Source of the DNA: Halichondria panicea
Taxonomy: Eukaryota > Porifera > Demospongiae > Suberitida > Halichondriidae
Direction: 5' to 3'
Length of the DNA: 35,000 nucleotides
Assembly (NCBI RefSeq): GCF_963675165.1
Contig: NC_087387.1
Location: forward strand, 837,501-872,500
The notes beneath the pieces are model-generated. The model saw only the letters and a program-made list of their open reading frames with translations. It was not told the DNA's origin and did not search any database. Below are positions 9,385-19,040 of this stretch, piece by piece. A program made the translations under genes and the position numbers. Within the stretch, counting starts at the first letter, position 1; each line of letters begins with the position of its first letter.

Positions 9385-11642
9385 TCATTTGAGATTCAAA
9401 ATGTCCGGATGCTCTCTCCAAAACTCGTCACTAATAATATCACAATGAAGTGTTCTAATTGTTTTCTTAGTCTTCTTACTGCCACTGGCACCTGCACCAC
9501 CATCCTGCACACTTCTTGTTGTAATGTCTGCCTTGGGAGAGCTAACAATCTCTTGTTCTGGTTTGTTGGTTAATGGGTCTTTGGAGGGAACAGGGGTCCA
9601 TAGGAGAACTGTGCCTTTTCTAAACATCTCTGAAGTGTGGTTGTAGTTTATACCAAATTGAGAGAAGAGAAGCTCATTCTTGTCAGCTGAGACAGATCCC
9701 TGTGTGTGTGTGTGTGAGGTGTGTGTGTGTGTGTGTGTGGTGTGTGTGTGTGTGTGTGTGTGTGTGAGGGGGGGGGGGTTGAGTGATAATTATATTATAT
9801 CTTCTATTATCATGTGAAGGTACTATGTGTGTCATGTGTTCACTACAGACCTCTCAAACAGCTGTATACAGAATGCATAACATGCATACTAATTTGAATG
9901 GATACATGAACCCACTCTTGGCAGAGGGTTATAATTATACCAAATTTGGTTGTGTCTCTATGACCAGACTAGGAATCCCCCTGGGTAACTAACCCTAACC
10001 CTAAAAATTCCCTGGGACTGCACAAATCATACCACAAATACACCCCCAAATTAAAATGAGGTCACAGAAATAATTATAATTATATTAACACAATCAGCAC
10101 AAGTTTGTACCCATATATATAAAAAAAAATAGCATACGCTTCATTAAAGATTCATAATTATGTCCAGACTGTATAGATAATGAATAAGTTCAGTTACAGC
10201 CATGAAGAACCCCTGTACATAATTATATTGAGTTTCGAATGCGACGTTCTTTCAATTGTAATTCGCATGGAAAGAAACGCAAAGAGTGAGCATGTGTATG
10301 CAATGTTCCCCACATTTTGCATGCAATTTGCAATAGTTAGAAACGCAATCAGGCTTGTACAGTGTCATTCGCAATCCATCTAACTTCGCATTCAAAACCC
10401 GATATGATATACGTATAATTATCGACTCCACCCACTCACAGATAGTTTAGCCTGTGCCTCAGTTGTGGAGAGACCGGAATGAACTAGTGCCCAGAAGCAA
10501 GTGTTGTACAGATTGTTGATGTGACAGTCGGCTTGTCTCCAGGAGAGGTAGTCCCTGAGGTTGGAGGGGGTTGGGTAGAGGACCACTCGGCCATCGAATG
10601 TGGGCGGATAGAGAAGGGGCGTGTCCGGGAAATAGGAGGGCCAGTGGAACACGTAGGAGGCAGCAAAAAACGAGGAGATGGTGGTCATAATCTTGCTGCA
10701 GAAAAGGGACAAGCACAATAACAACTTTGTACAAGCGTAAACAGTACTTCAATGGTTTGGGGACTCTTTCAGCTGCATAACTTGAATTCCGTGGATCCAA
10801 TTTGAACGATTTTATGATTTTCTGAAACCTTACAAAGAGACCTTTCAAATGGTACCATCAAAGTTCATATTAAGAGATAAAAATATTTGCCAATTTGGCC
10901 AGACCATGGATTATAGCCCATGGTCCAAAGCCGAAAAATGACAAATAGCGGCCCGAACGAAATGTTGGATTGAAACACATCATTTGAAAGGTATTTTTAT
11001 AAGCTTTCAGAAAATCATAAATATTTTGACATTGGATCAGAGGTACTAAAGTTATGGCTGTTGAAAGATTTCAACTACAACTCTATAATTATATACGTTG
11101 TCAATATTATAATTATACAAAGGCCTACAAATGCTGTATCAAATCAGCCACCCACACTGCCCTGCCCACCTTGCTCTGCGGCTGAAGAGGGTGGTCTCTC
11201 TCTTGAGTACGAAGCTGAACTCATCGCTCTGCCCATAAGAGAGGACAAGATCAGAGAACTCCCTCATAACAACCTCTGCACACTTGTTCATTAGACCTAG
11301 CCCACGCTCGTCACTGGGTTTAGTCATCTTGTGCTCGCACGTGAACCTGAATAAGAGGAGGGGGTATTAGAATAGTGTCTAGCAGTAACCATATTTATAC
11401 GTATCAATTATGGAATAGTAACAACGTTACCACTCTTACGAGATACGAAATGGATGGCATAATTATGGTGACAAGAATCCGAGCATGCATACCAATACAC
11501 ACAATAATACGACAGACGTCCCCGGCCGACTTCCTCACTTGGTGAAGCTGCGTCCATCCAGTCGCACCACCAGCCACGTATTGGGGAGACAGGTGTCGAC
11601 AACTTCAAATCTCTTCACATATTCATACTTTGACTTTGCCAT
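9385..11642 (-). CDS. THG1L: tRNA-His guanylyltransferase, copy A (intact)
   Basis: Adds the extra 5' G (-1) to tRNA-His, which histidyl-tRNA synthetase recognises, by 3'-5' nucleotide addition. Four exons: 11642-11539, 11346-11170, 10695-10440 and 9699-9385, with all junctions in phase, giving 283 residues. Seen: [13 protein letters not shown] start; VVRLDGRSF with the first metal-binding Asp; [14 protein letters not shown] with the catalytic Asp-Glu pair; [43 protein letters not shown], a family signature; INYN...[10 protein letters not shown]; and a C-terminal [10 protein letters not shown]. An in-frame ATG at 11744 would add 34 residues with a hydrophobic, arginine-bearing leader, comparable to the N-terminal extension of the animal protein, so organelle targeting is possible. 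The acceptor of exon 4 directly follows a long (CA)n run. The neighbouring copy B (25621-27803) is broken, so this is the working gene. Family assignment very secure. Confidence 0.92.
9701..9778. repeat. (TG)n/(CA)n microsatellite ending in a G run
   Basis: On the minus strand this is a (CA)n tract ending exactly at the acceptor of THG1 copy A exon 4. The usual pyrimidine tract is thus replaced by CA repeat. Confidence 0.9.
10230..10402. repeat. Imperfect inverted repeat in THG1 copy A intron 3
   Basis: GAGTTTCGAATGCGACGTT at the left and AACTTCGCATTCAAAAC at the right are near reverse complements. The equivalent in copy B (about 26430-26530) lacks the central ~70 bases, either by deletion in B or by expansion in A. 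Possibly a small foldback element; no target duplication identified. Confidence 0.5.
10766..11067. repeat. 300-bp foldback (hairpin) element in THG1 copy A intron 2
   Basis: Two degenerate arms of roughly 100 bases pair with each other. Both begin CTTTCA at the outer edge and share GATTTTCTGAAA, CCTTTCAAATG and GATCCAAT. Near the centre are the complementary halves GACCATGG and CCATGGTC. No coding capacity. Present at the same place in copy B (26909-27209), so it predates the duplication. The transcript would form a long imperfect RNA hairpin. Confidence 0.75.
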
Positions 11643-11998
11643 GACAGAACTTTGGTGTAATAGCCTTAGCCAGCAAATGGCCTGTGAGAACATGGGACAG
11701 GAAAGTAGGGAAAGGTCGTCTATAGAAAGAAGCTGTTGAAGCATTGTAGCTTGTTATGAAGACAATGTTTCCCATATTCAATAAGTGGGCGTTAGGTATG
11801 TGTAAATGGGCGTATCATGTACAAGGGTCATGCTACGTGACGTACATGTATCTGCTTCTTTTGTTGATATACTGGCTGGAAAGACTTCTCATTGCATTGC
11901 TGTAGGTACGTACTAGGTAAGGCTTTACAACTAGCTGCAGAGCTCTAGCTTAGCAGAAAATTGTATATAGATCTAGCTATACAATTACAAATGCAGTA
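11643..11998. other. THG1 copy A upstream region to the edge of the transposon nest
   Basis: Upstream side of THG1 copy A. It may include an N-terminal extension (in-frame ATG at 11744-11742). Nearly collinear with 27804-28167 in the second unit. No other gene visible. Confidence 0.5.
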
Positions 11999-12341
11999 GA
12001 GTAAGTAACCTATCTTCGCCAGACACCTATAATCGGCGGCTATTGCACGAAGCACAAGACAATTTTGCACAAAACTAACTACATGGATCTACAGATGGGT
12101 AAGAAAGTAACAGCTCCCCAAAATTTGGAAAGAATAACTTGCTTGCGGACGTATGGCAAGCCATCAGTAACATTATTACATGACGACCTGAACTACTGAC
12201 ATGACGTCATAAGAAACTTCACGATGCCATAATATGGCAAGCCATCAGTAACATTATTACATGACGACCTGAACTACTGACATGACGTCATAAGAAACTT
12301 CACGACGTCGTATATAACACAAGACGGCTTGGACAAAATAA

Positions 12342-12720
12342 TGTTGGTGCATACATGTTATACCTTATTACGTAATATTTACTACAATTCAAACCATAAT
12401 TTGCTGCTGTTAAGTTGTACTTTTGGACTCTAGTATTAGCCTCACTATTGTTTAACATTTCCTCTCTTTGTTCATGTGAGCCCCACCCAGGGCCTCCATC
12501 ACTGTACTTTGTGCTCCTGCAGCCATTTTGTACTCACTTTGCTCTCTATCTAAGAATTGTTGGCACAGCAATAGTGAAGTCAATTTGCATGAATGCTTGC
12601 TATAGTTTAGCTACAGTATTTCAATTGCATATAGCGGAATAGAACCTGTTTCTATTTAGATCTAGCCTGTCTAGTGTCACTTATCTAACTATTTGTCTAT
12701 ACCGAGAAAGGGCTCAAACA
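12342..12720 (+). repeat. 5' LTR of the BEL/Pao element
   Basis: 379 bp, TGTTGGTGCATACATG ... GGGCTCAAACA. Should contain promoter and poly(A) functions; no canonical TATA box stands out. By eye it matches the 3' LTR throughout. Confidence 0.95.
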
Positions 12721-12725
12721 TTTAT

Positions 12726-12743
12726 TGGTCCTTCGAACCGGAT
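12726..12743 (+). other. Probable primer-binding site
   Basis: TGGTCCTTCGAACCGG begins five bases after the 5' LTR. TGG is complementary to the CCA end of a tRNA, as expected for minus-strand priming. The tRNA identity was not assigned. Confidence 0.65.
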
Positions 12744-12803
12744 CCTCAACGGATCGCATTGCAAACAAGTTCTTTCTCGTCCTCGCAATCGTTGCTACAG
12801 TCT

Positions 12804-13057
12804 GCACAACGGTGCACGATTCACTTGTCTCTCGGCACAAAGGTGCACAATTGTTTGTTTATCGCTCGCACAAAGGTGCATTCGCTTGTCTATCGCTCGC
12901 ACAAGGGTGCATTCGCTTGCACACACGGGTGCATTGCACAAGGGTGCTCCATTGTAAATCGTTAACTTCTGTCGCACAAGGGTGCAAAACGTTGTTTTCG
13001 CTCAGCCCAAGGTGTGCTGCATTGTTTTTGTTTGGTTTTCATTCTGCACATAGGTGC
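12804..13057 (+). repeat. Array of GCACAAGGGTGC hairpin motifs in the retroelement leader
   Basis: At least eight copies of a 12-base imperfect palindrome (GCAC-AAgg-GTGC type) start at 12804, 12835, 12868, 12899, 12919 (longer variant), 12936, 12974 and 13046. The first four are spaced 31-33 bases apart, with related filler (TTCGCTTGTCTATCGCTC). The array sits between the primer-binding site and the gag start, where packaging or dimerisation signals lie in other retroelements. Confidence 0.8.
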
Positions 13058-13128
13058 AACTCGACGGAGCAACACTGAACTCATACTTTGATCAATAATT
13101 TATCTCAAACTCAATTCACAGCAGTGTT

Positions 13129-16100
13129 ATGGCTGACTTAGCGACTCTCAAGAGACGAAGAGGTACTGTAAAGGCTAGCCTTACTAGGCTCACCACGAAA
13201 CTAGCTGAACTGGAAGACTCGGATCGGGACGCATCCTTCTCAACCTATGCCCAACAGTACGTTAAGAAGCTTGAAACACTTGATGCTAGCTTCAAAACTC
13301 ATCACCTCGCTATTATGGACATTGAAAAGGAAGAGCAACTTGGCGCAGAGCAAGAAGCTCTTGATCAACACGACGAAGATATCATGACCCTATCTGTGAG
13401 ATTGCAAGTGTTATTGTCCTCTACTGCTACTTTGACTGTGACACCTCCTGAGACTCGCTACCTCCCAGACCGTGCCGTTCTTGAGCGTCGCTCAACACAA
13501 CTGCAAGCAAGGCTCCTAGCCATCAGTGAAGACGTCTCTAGACTCTCGGGTGATCCCAGCGAACTCCATCTAGTTTTTCTTCATCAAGAACAACTATCCG
13601 ACCTCAAGAAGGAACTGTCAGACCTCAGAAACGAAGTACTGGTAATCACCACAGACACCTCAGATGTACTCTGGGTGGATACACAACGACAAGACAGAAG
13701 TATATTTGATGCATCTGTGAAAGTTAAGAAGCTGCTACACAGCCCACCCTCTGATCCAACTGAAACTCTCACACCAGAACCTCGTGGTGTCAAGCTACCT
13801 AAGATTGATGTACCCACATTCGACGGCGATATGTTACACTGGAAAACATTTTGGGAACAATTTGACATAGCGATCGACGGCCGTTCAGACATTTCCAACA
13901 CGGAAAAACTGGTGTACTTACGTCACTCCCTCAAAGATTGTACAGCTAAATCTGTAATAGAAGGATTGTCTCACACTGGTGATCAGTATGCTGAAGCTAC
14001 TGCCTCCCTGAAGTCTCGCTATGACCGTCCTCGCATCATCCACCAAGCCCATGTCAGAAAAATCTATGAAGTGGCTAATCTGAAGGAAGGCTCAGGAAAG
14101 GAACTAAGACAGCTGCATGACACTGTACAGCAGCATTTACGAGCTTTGAAAGCGATGGGTCATGAACCCTCTGGTCCCTTTATCACCTCACTACTTGAGC
14201 TGAAGCTGGACAAAGAGACCATGTTCGAATGGCAAAGGGCCAGTCAAGATTCCTCTGACATACCCCACTACAGCAAGATCCTCAATTTCCTCGACCTGCG
14301 TGCTCAAGCCTCAGAAACATGCTCAACTGATGCCAAAAAACATCCTCGTTTTGACCAGAAGAAGTTCAACGCAAGGACAGTAACCTCCCATACTTCGAGT
14401 GCTACAGACGCAACTCCGAAATGTCCCCACTGCAAAACCCAAAGGCATCCTGTATATGTCTGTCCTCAATTCAAGTCGCTTCCTCACGACAAGATGCTGG
14501 CTGTGGTCCACACAAACAGTCTGTGTCTCAACTGTCTTCGACCAGGTCACATTGTAAGAAATTGTGTCAGCAACAACCGTTGTAGAAAGTGCCAGAAATC
14601 TCACCACACTCTACTTCACAACGAAGCGAAGACTCCACCTGATGGGGAAACTTCTGCATTCGCCGTAGCTCCTATGGTTTCAAGCAATGCCCAGCCTGGC
14701 TCCTCAGGGAAAGCCCTTCTGATGACTTGCCAAGTACTACTTCACTCCCCCGATGGCTCGCAAGTCCGTGCCCGTGGTCTGATTGACTCTGGCTCCTCAA
14801 CTTCATTTATCTCTGAGCGCTTGGCACAATCTCTCTGTCTCCCTCGATCGACTCAGAATATCAGAATCTCAGGGATCGCTGGCATATCCCATGGCTCTCC
14901 CTTACACTCAATTGCAAGTTTCAAAATCTCTCCTGTCCTCTCACCTAAAGAGCAGCTACAAGTCTCAGCAATCGTTGTGCCACGTGTAACTTGCGATTTA
15001 CCTATTCAACCTATCCATTTCGACTCAAAATGGAAGCACCTCTCTAACCTCCAACTCGCAGATCCTGACTTTGGACAACCCAACAAGATCGATATACTTT
15101 TGGGAGTAGATGTCTACGCCGATGTAGTACTACAAGGCCGGCGGAGTGGACCTGTTGGGACTCCTGTGGCATTCGAGACAAAGTTTGGGTGGGTTCTCGC
15201 TGGAAGAGTAAACAAGCTCACGATCCCATCTGAAATTACATCTCATCATGTGATAGCTATTTCAGGAGATGATATCCTACGCAAATTCTGGGAATTAGAA
15301 GAAGGTCCTAGGGATTGCTCCAACTTCTCTCCAGAAGAACGTTTTGTCGTTCAGCACTATGCGAACACTCACACCAAAACAAACACTGGTCGGTTTGTAG
15401 TTCCCTTGCCAAAGAATCCTCAAGCGAAGCCACTTGGCGAGTCCAGGTCTTCAGCCATCCGTAGATTTCTCTCATTGGAGCGTTCACTGCACGCAAGAAA
15501 TCAGTTTCAAGAGTTTGCCTCAGTAATGCAGGAATATGTGGATATGAACCATGCTGAGCTGGTCCCAGAAACAAACTTAAAGAAACCTAGTGAGAAGGTA
15601 TTTTACTTGCCCATGCATGCCGTTCGCAAGGAAGACAGTACTACTACCAAGCTCCGAGTTGTATTTGATGCTTCTGCGAAGTCAAGCACTGGCGTCTCAC
15701 TCAACGACACTCTACTAGTTGGACCGACCGTCCATCCTCCTCTCATTGATGTGCTACTCCGTTTCCGGACTCACCGTGTTGCCTTGACCACGGATGTTAG
15801 TAAAATGTATCGGGCCATTGATCTAACCATGGATGACAGAGATATGCACAGATTTGTATGGAGAAACGATCCAAACGACCCCCTTTGTGACTACAGGATG
15901 ACTCGAGTCACATTTGGTGTTTCAGCCTCCTCTTTTGCAGCCAACATGTCGGTAAAACAAAATGCCATTGACCACGCGACAAACTACCCACTGGCCGCAA
16001 ATGCTGTAAACTACTCATTCTACGTCGACGATGGGTTGACTGGAGCAGACTCCGTCTCTGAAGCTATAGAGTTACAGCGGCAACTTCAAGACCTTTTTTC

Positions 16101-18606
16101 CCTGGGAGGGTTCCTCCTTCGGAAGTGGACTTCCAGTGAACCATGCGTCATCAAAGACTTGCCCGCTGAATTAAAAAATTCCAAATCGACACAGACTATG
16201 CCTTCATCTGAAGAATATACCAAAACTCTTGGAATCCAGTGGAACGCTCACAAAGATCACTTCAAGTTGGCTATTGCTAGTCCACCCCCACTTGAAAGCA
16301 TAACCAAACGTGGACTACTCTCTGACGTCGCTAAGACATTTGATGTCCTAGGATGGTTCTCACCGTCGACTATCAAAGTCAAAATCCTAATGCAACTACT
16401 ATGGGAGTGTAAGATTGACTGGGATGATCCTGTCCCTTCTGACATCCAAGATGCGTGGATCCAATGGAGAAAAGAATTACCACTCCTGTCTCAAAAACAC
16501 GTTCCTCGTTGCTACTTTGACAAGAAATCTCAACCTCACTGTCTACAGCTACACGGTTTCTCAGATGCTTCGGAAGTCGCATATGCAGCGGTTGTATACC
16601 TACGCATTACGGACAAGTCTGAGAATGCTCAAATCTCTTTGGTAATGTCAAAGACAAAGGTTGCTCCAATCAAGCGGTTGACAATCCCTCGTCTGGAACT
16701 ATGCGGAGCACAGTTGCTCGCCCAGCTGATACACCACGTCAGACAAGTGCTCGAAATTCCCCTTTCTCATGTTTTTGCTTGGACAGACAGCACTATTGTC
16801 CTCAACTGGCTAGATGGATCCCCCAAAAGATTCAAGACCTATGTAGGCAACCGTGTCTCGACCATAGTTGATCTCATTCCACCTGACAAGTGGAGACACG
16901 TAGCTGGAACAGAGAACCCTGCTGATTGCGCTTCAAGAGGTCTCTACCCCTCTGAGCTTCTGAATCACTCTTTATGGTGGGACGGTCCGATCTGGCTCAA
17001 GGAATCTTCTAGCAGTTGGCCTGAGAAGTTCCCTCTACCTTCAAACAAGAAAGAAATTGAAGAGAGTGAAGTGGCGCTATCTGCACTCACCCTAATTCCT
17101 ACCCCAATCATACCCGTTGACAGATTCTCTGGATATAGCCACTTGAAACGCATTACTGCATGGATGATTCGTTTCGTAACAAATTTTCAAACAAAAAATC
17201 ATGCTGAACGAAGCAAGGGAAATCTCTCAATTAGTGAACTGCAAGCAGCTGAGAATTACTGGGTCAAGCTCATTCAGACTACTCACTTTGGAGCTGATAT
17301 TGTATCTCTTAAAAGAAAACATGCTCTCTCTGCCTCCAGTCCACTCTTGCCTCTACAACCATTCATTGATTCTTCAAACATCCTTCGCGTTGGCGGTAGG
17401 AGGCAGCTATCACAGACGTCCTACCAGTCTCAGCACCAAACCATACTGCATGGGAAGCATCTCCTTACTCATATGATTATACGCGATGAGCATCTACGCC
17501 TGTTACATGCTGGTCCAACACTTCTCGAAGCTTCTCTATCTCGGCGCTACCATATAGTTGGTGGACGAAAGTTGATTCGATCCATTGCTCGAAAATGTCT
17601 TACCTGCCGTAGATATACAGCAAGACCCAAGCCACAAATGCTTGGACAACTCCCTGTTGAGAGAATCACGCCAGGTTCAGTGTTTGACAACGTTGGTGTA
17701 GACTACGCTGGTCCAGTCTTAATCAAGTACGGCTACGTACGCAAACCGAAGTTAGTGAAGGCTTACATATGCGTGTTTGTCTCCCTCTCCGTGAAGGCAG
17801 TCCACCTGGAGTTGGTGACTGACCTAACATCTGAGGCATTCATTGCTTGTTTCAAACGCTTCATTGCTCGGCGTGGCCTCCCCTCACTTGTATGGAGCGA
17901 CAATGGCACAAACTTTACCGGAGCTGCCAGAGAGATCAAGGAACTCTACCAATTCCTCCAGACCCAATCCACTCAAGACGAAGTCAATCACTACCTTTCT
18001 GACAAAGGAGTGACATGGAAATTCATCCCCCAACGTGCACCTCACTTCGGTGGAATCTGGGAAGCCGCCGTCAAATCAACAAAGACCCACTTAAGACGAG
18101 TTTTGGGTGAAGTGAAACTAACTTATGAAGAGCTGTCTACTCTGTTAGCCCAGATTGAGTCCTGTCTCAACAGCCGACCTCTTGCTTCCCTCGTGAATGA
18201 CGATGATGGTATAGAAGCACTCACTCCTGGTCACTTCATTATCGGCAAACCTCTCACTGCTCTGCCAGAAACGACCCCCTCAAGCCGATCAATTTCTCTC
18301 CTAAAGCGTTGGCAACTTTGCAAATCATTGTTACGGCATTTTTGGAACCGATGGTCCTCAGAGTATGTTACTCAAATTGGACGATTTACGAAATGGCGTC
18401 ACCCCACCAGAAACATAGAAACTGGCGATTTGGTTCTCATCCATGAGAATTCACCCATACCCACTAAATGGCCACTAGCCAGAGTCGTCAAAGTACACCC
18501 TGGAAAAGATAATTTGGTACGCGTAGCCACTGTTAGAACTGCTACCGGAACATATACTCGCCCTGTGACGAAGCTAGCATTGCTTCTACCGAACGATGAA
18601 CAATGA
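13129..18606 (+). CDS. BEL/Pao Gag-Pol polyprotein
   Basis: 1825 residues in one frame, with no frameshift between gag and pol. In order: coiled-coil-rich N-terminus (1-210); Gag region of the DUF1759 type (from about 221, LPKIDVPTFDGD); zinc-binding motifs (CPHC about 432, CLNCLRPGHIVRNC about 466, CRKC about 485); aspartic protease with DSGSSTSF (Asp about 553); reverse transcriptase with FDASAKSS (about 847), DVSKMYRAID (about 889) and the YVDD catalytic box (about 965); Pao-type A17 region; RNase H-like domain (FSDAS about 1144, TDSTIVLNWL about 1222); integrase HHCC zinc motif (HLRLLHAG ... CLTC); DDE core (Asp about 1525, Asp about 1591, Glu about 1645, in GIWEAAV); and a DUF5641-type C-terminus (GDLVLI). 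All catalytic residues are present, so it appears competent. Start chosen at the ATG after the leader; no in-frame upstream start. Confidence 0.95.
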   Translation: MADLATLKRRRGTVKASLTRLTTKLAELEDSDRDASFSTYAQQYVKKLETLDASFKTHHLAIMDIEKEEQLGAEQEALDQHDEDIMTLSVRLQVLLSSTATLTVTPPETRYLPDRAVLERRSTQLQARLLAISEDVSRLSGDPSELHLVFLHQEQLSDLKKELSDLRNEVLVITTDTSDVLWVDTQRQDRSIFDASVKVKKLLHSPPSDPTETLTPEPRGVKLPKIDVPTFDGDMLHWKTFWEQFDIAIDGRSDISNTEKLVYLRHSLKDCTAKSVIEGLSHTGDQYAEATASLKSRYDRPRIIHQAHVRKIYEVANLKEGSGKELRQLHDTVQQHLRALKAMGHEPSGPFITSLLELKLDKETMFEWQRASQDSSDIPHYSKILNFLDLRAQASETCSTDAKKHPRFDQKKFNARTVTSHTSSATDATPKCPHCKTQRHPVYVCPQFKSLPHDKMLAVVHTNSLCLNCLRPGHIVRNCVSNNRCRKCQKSHHTLLHNEAKTPPDGETSAFAVAPMVSSNAQPGSSGKALLMTCQVLLHSPDGSQVRARGLIDSGSSTSFISERLAQSLCLPRSTQNIRISGIAGISHGSPLHSIASFKISPVLSPKEQLQVSAIVVPRVTCDLPIQPIHFDSKWKHLSNLQLADPDFGQPNKIDILLGVDVYADVVLQGRRSGPVGTPVAFETKFGWVLAGRVNKLTIPSEITSHHVIAISGDDILRKFWELEEGPRDCSNFSPEERFVVQHYANTHTKTNTGRFVVPLPKNPQAKPLGESRSSAIRRFLSLERSLHARNQFQEFASVMQEYVDMNHAELVPETNLKKPSEKVFYLPMHAVRKEDSTTTKLRVVFDASAKSSTGVSLNDTLLVGPTVHPPLIDVLLRFRTHRVALTTDVSKMYRAIDLTMDDRDMHRFVWRNDPNDPLCDYRMTRVTFGVSASSFAANMSVKQNAIDHATNYPLAANAVNYSFYVDDGLTGADSVSEAIELQRQLQDLFSLGGFLLRKWTSSEPCVIKDLPAELKNSKSTQTMPSSEEYTKTLGIQWNAHKDHFKLAIASPPPLESITKRGLLSDVAKTFDVLGWFSPSTIKVKILMQLLWECKIDWDDPVPSDIQDAWIQWRKELPLLSQKHVPRCYFDKKSQPHCLQLHGFSDASEVAYAAVVYLRITDKSENAQISLVMSKTKVAPIKRLTIPRLELCGAQLLAQLIHHVRQVLEIPLSHVFAWTDSTIVLNWLDGSPKRFKTYVGNRVSTIVDLIPPDKWRHVAGTENPADCASRGLYPSELLNHSLWWDGPIWLKESSSSWPEKFPLPSNKKEIEESEVALSALTLIPTPIIPVDRFSGYSHLKRITAWMIRFVTNFQTKNHAERSKGNLSISELQAAENYWVKLIQTTHFGADIVSLKRKHALSASSPLLPLQPFIDSSNILRVGGRRQLSQTSYQSQHQTILHGKHLLTHMIIRDEHLRLLHAGPTLLEASLSRRYHIVGGRKLIRSIARKCLTCRRYTARPKPQMLGQLPVERITPGSVFDNVGVDYAGPVLIKYGYVRKPKLVKAYICVFVSLSVKAVHLELVTDLTSEAFIACFKRFIARRGLPSLVWSDNGTNFTGAAREIKELYQFLQTQSTQDEVNHYLSDKGVTWKFIPQRAPHFGGIWEAAVKSTKTHLRRVLGEVKLTYEELSTLLAQIESCLNSRPLASLVNDDDGIEALTPGHFIIGKPLTALPETTPSSRSISLLKRWQLCKSLLRHFWNRWSSEYVTQIGRFTKWRHPTRNIETGDLVLIHENSPIPTKWPLARVVKVHPGKDNLVRVATVRTATGTYTRPVTKLALLLPNDEQ

Positions 18607-18656
18607 CTGATGCACACCATTTAATTTGTAAGACCACTTGGTCTTGGCCGGCGGTA

Positions 18657-19035
18657 TGTTGGTGCATACATGTTATACCTTATTACGTAATATTTACTAC
18701 AATTCAAACCATAATTTGCTGCTGTTAAGTTGTACTTTTGGACTCTAGTATTAGCCTCACTATTGTTTAACATTTCCTCTCTTTGTTCATGTGAGCCCCA
18801 CCCAGGGCCTCCATCACTGTACTTTGTGCTCCTGCAGCCATTTTGTACTCACTTTGCTCTCTATCTAAGAATTGTTGGCACAGCAATAGTGAAGTCAATT
18901 TGCATGAATGCTTGCTATAGTTTAGCTACAGTATTTCAATTGCATATAGCGGAATAGAACCTGTTTCTATTTAGATCTAGCCTGTCTAGTGTCACTTATC
19001 TAACTATTTGTCTATACCGAGAAAGGGCTCAAACA
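18657..19035 (+). repeat. 3' LTR of the BEL/Pao element
   Basis: 379 bp, same length as and visually identical to the 5' LTR. The 50 bases between the stop codon and this LTR end GGTCTTGGCCGGCGGTA. A classical purine-rich tract is not obvious there. Confidence 0.95.
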
Positions 19036-19040
19036 AATAA

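Larger units (their letters stand above)
12342..19035 (+). mobile_element. Complete BEL/Pao LTR retrotransposon
   Basis: 6694 bp. Two 379-bp LTRs starting TG and ending CA flank one long gag-pol frame. Target duplication AATAA at 12337-12341 and 19036-19040, the 5 bp typical of BEL elements. The LTRs look identical base for base and the frame is unbroken, so insertion is recent. It lies inside the arm of the inner element: joining the two flanks recreates the sequence of the opposite arm near 19925-19965. No envelope-like frame is seen between the pol stop (18606) and the 3' LTR. Confidence 0.95.

Noticed and set aside
9986-10005. Telomere-like CCCTAACCCTAA in a THG1 intron
   Set aside because: Only two units; copy B has a single CCTAA in the same context, so it is a local slippage, not an interstitial telomere.
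12415-12642. 75-codon frame in each LTR (also 18730-18957)
   Set aside because: Identical because the LTRs are identical; no domain, and it lies within the LTR.
12804-13057. CRISPR-like reading of the regularly spaced short repeats
   Set aside because: Repeats are 12 bases and degenerate, the filler between them is itself related, and the context is a eukaryotic retroelement.
12725-13078. Open frame of 117 codons in the retroelement leader
   Set aside because: It covers the GCAC..GTGC hairpin array, giving a low-complexity product with no domain. It is not in the gag frame.
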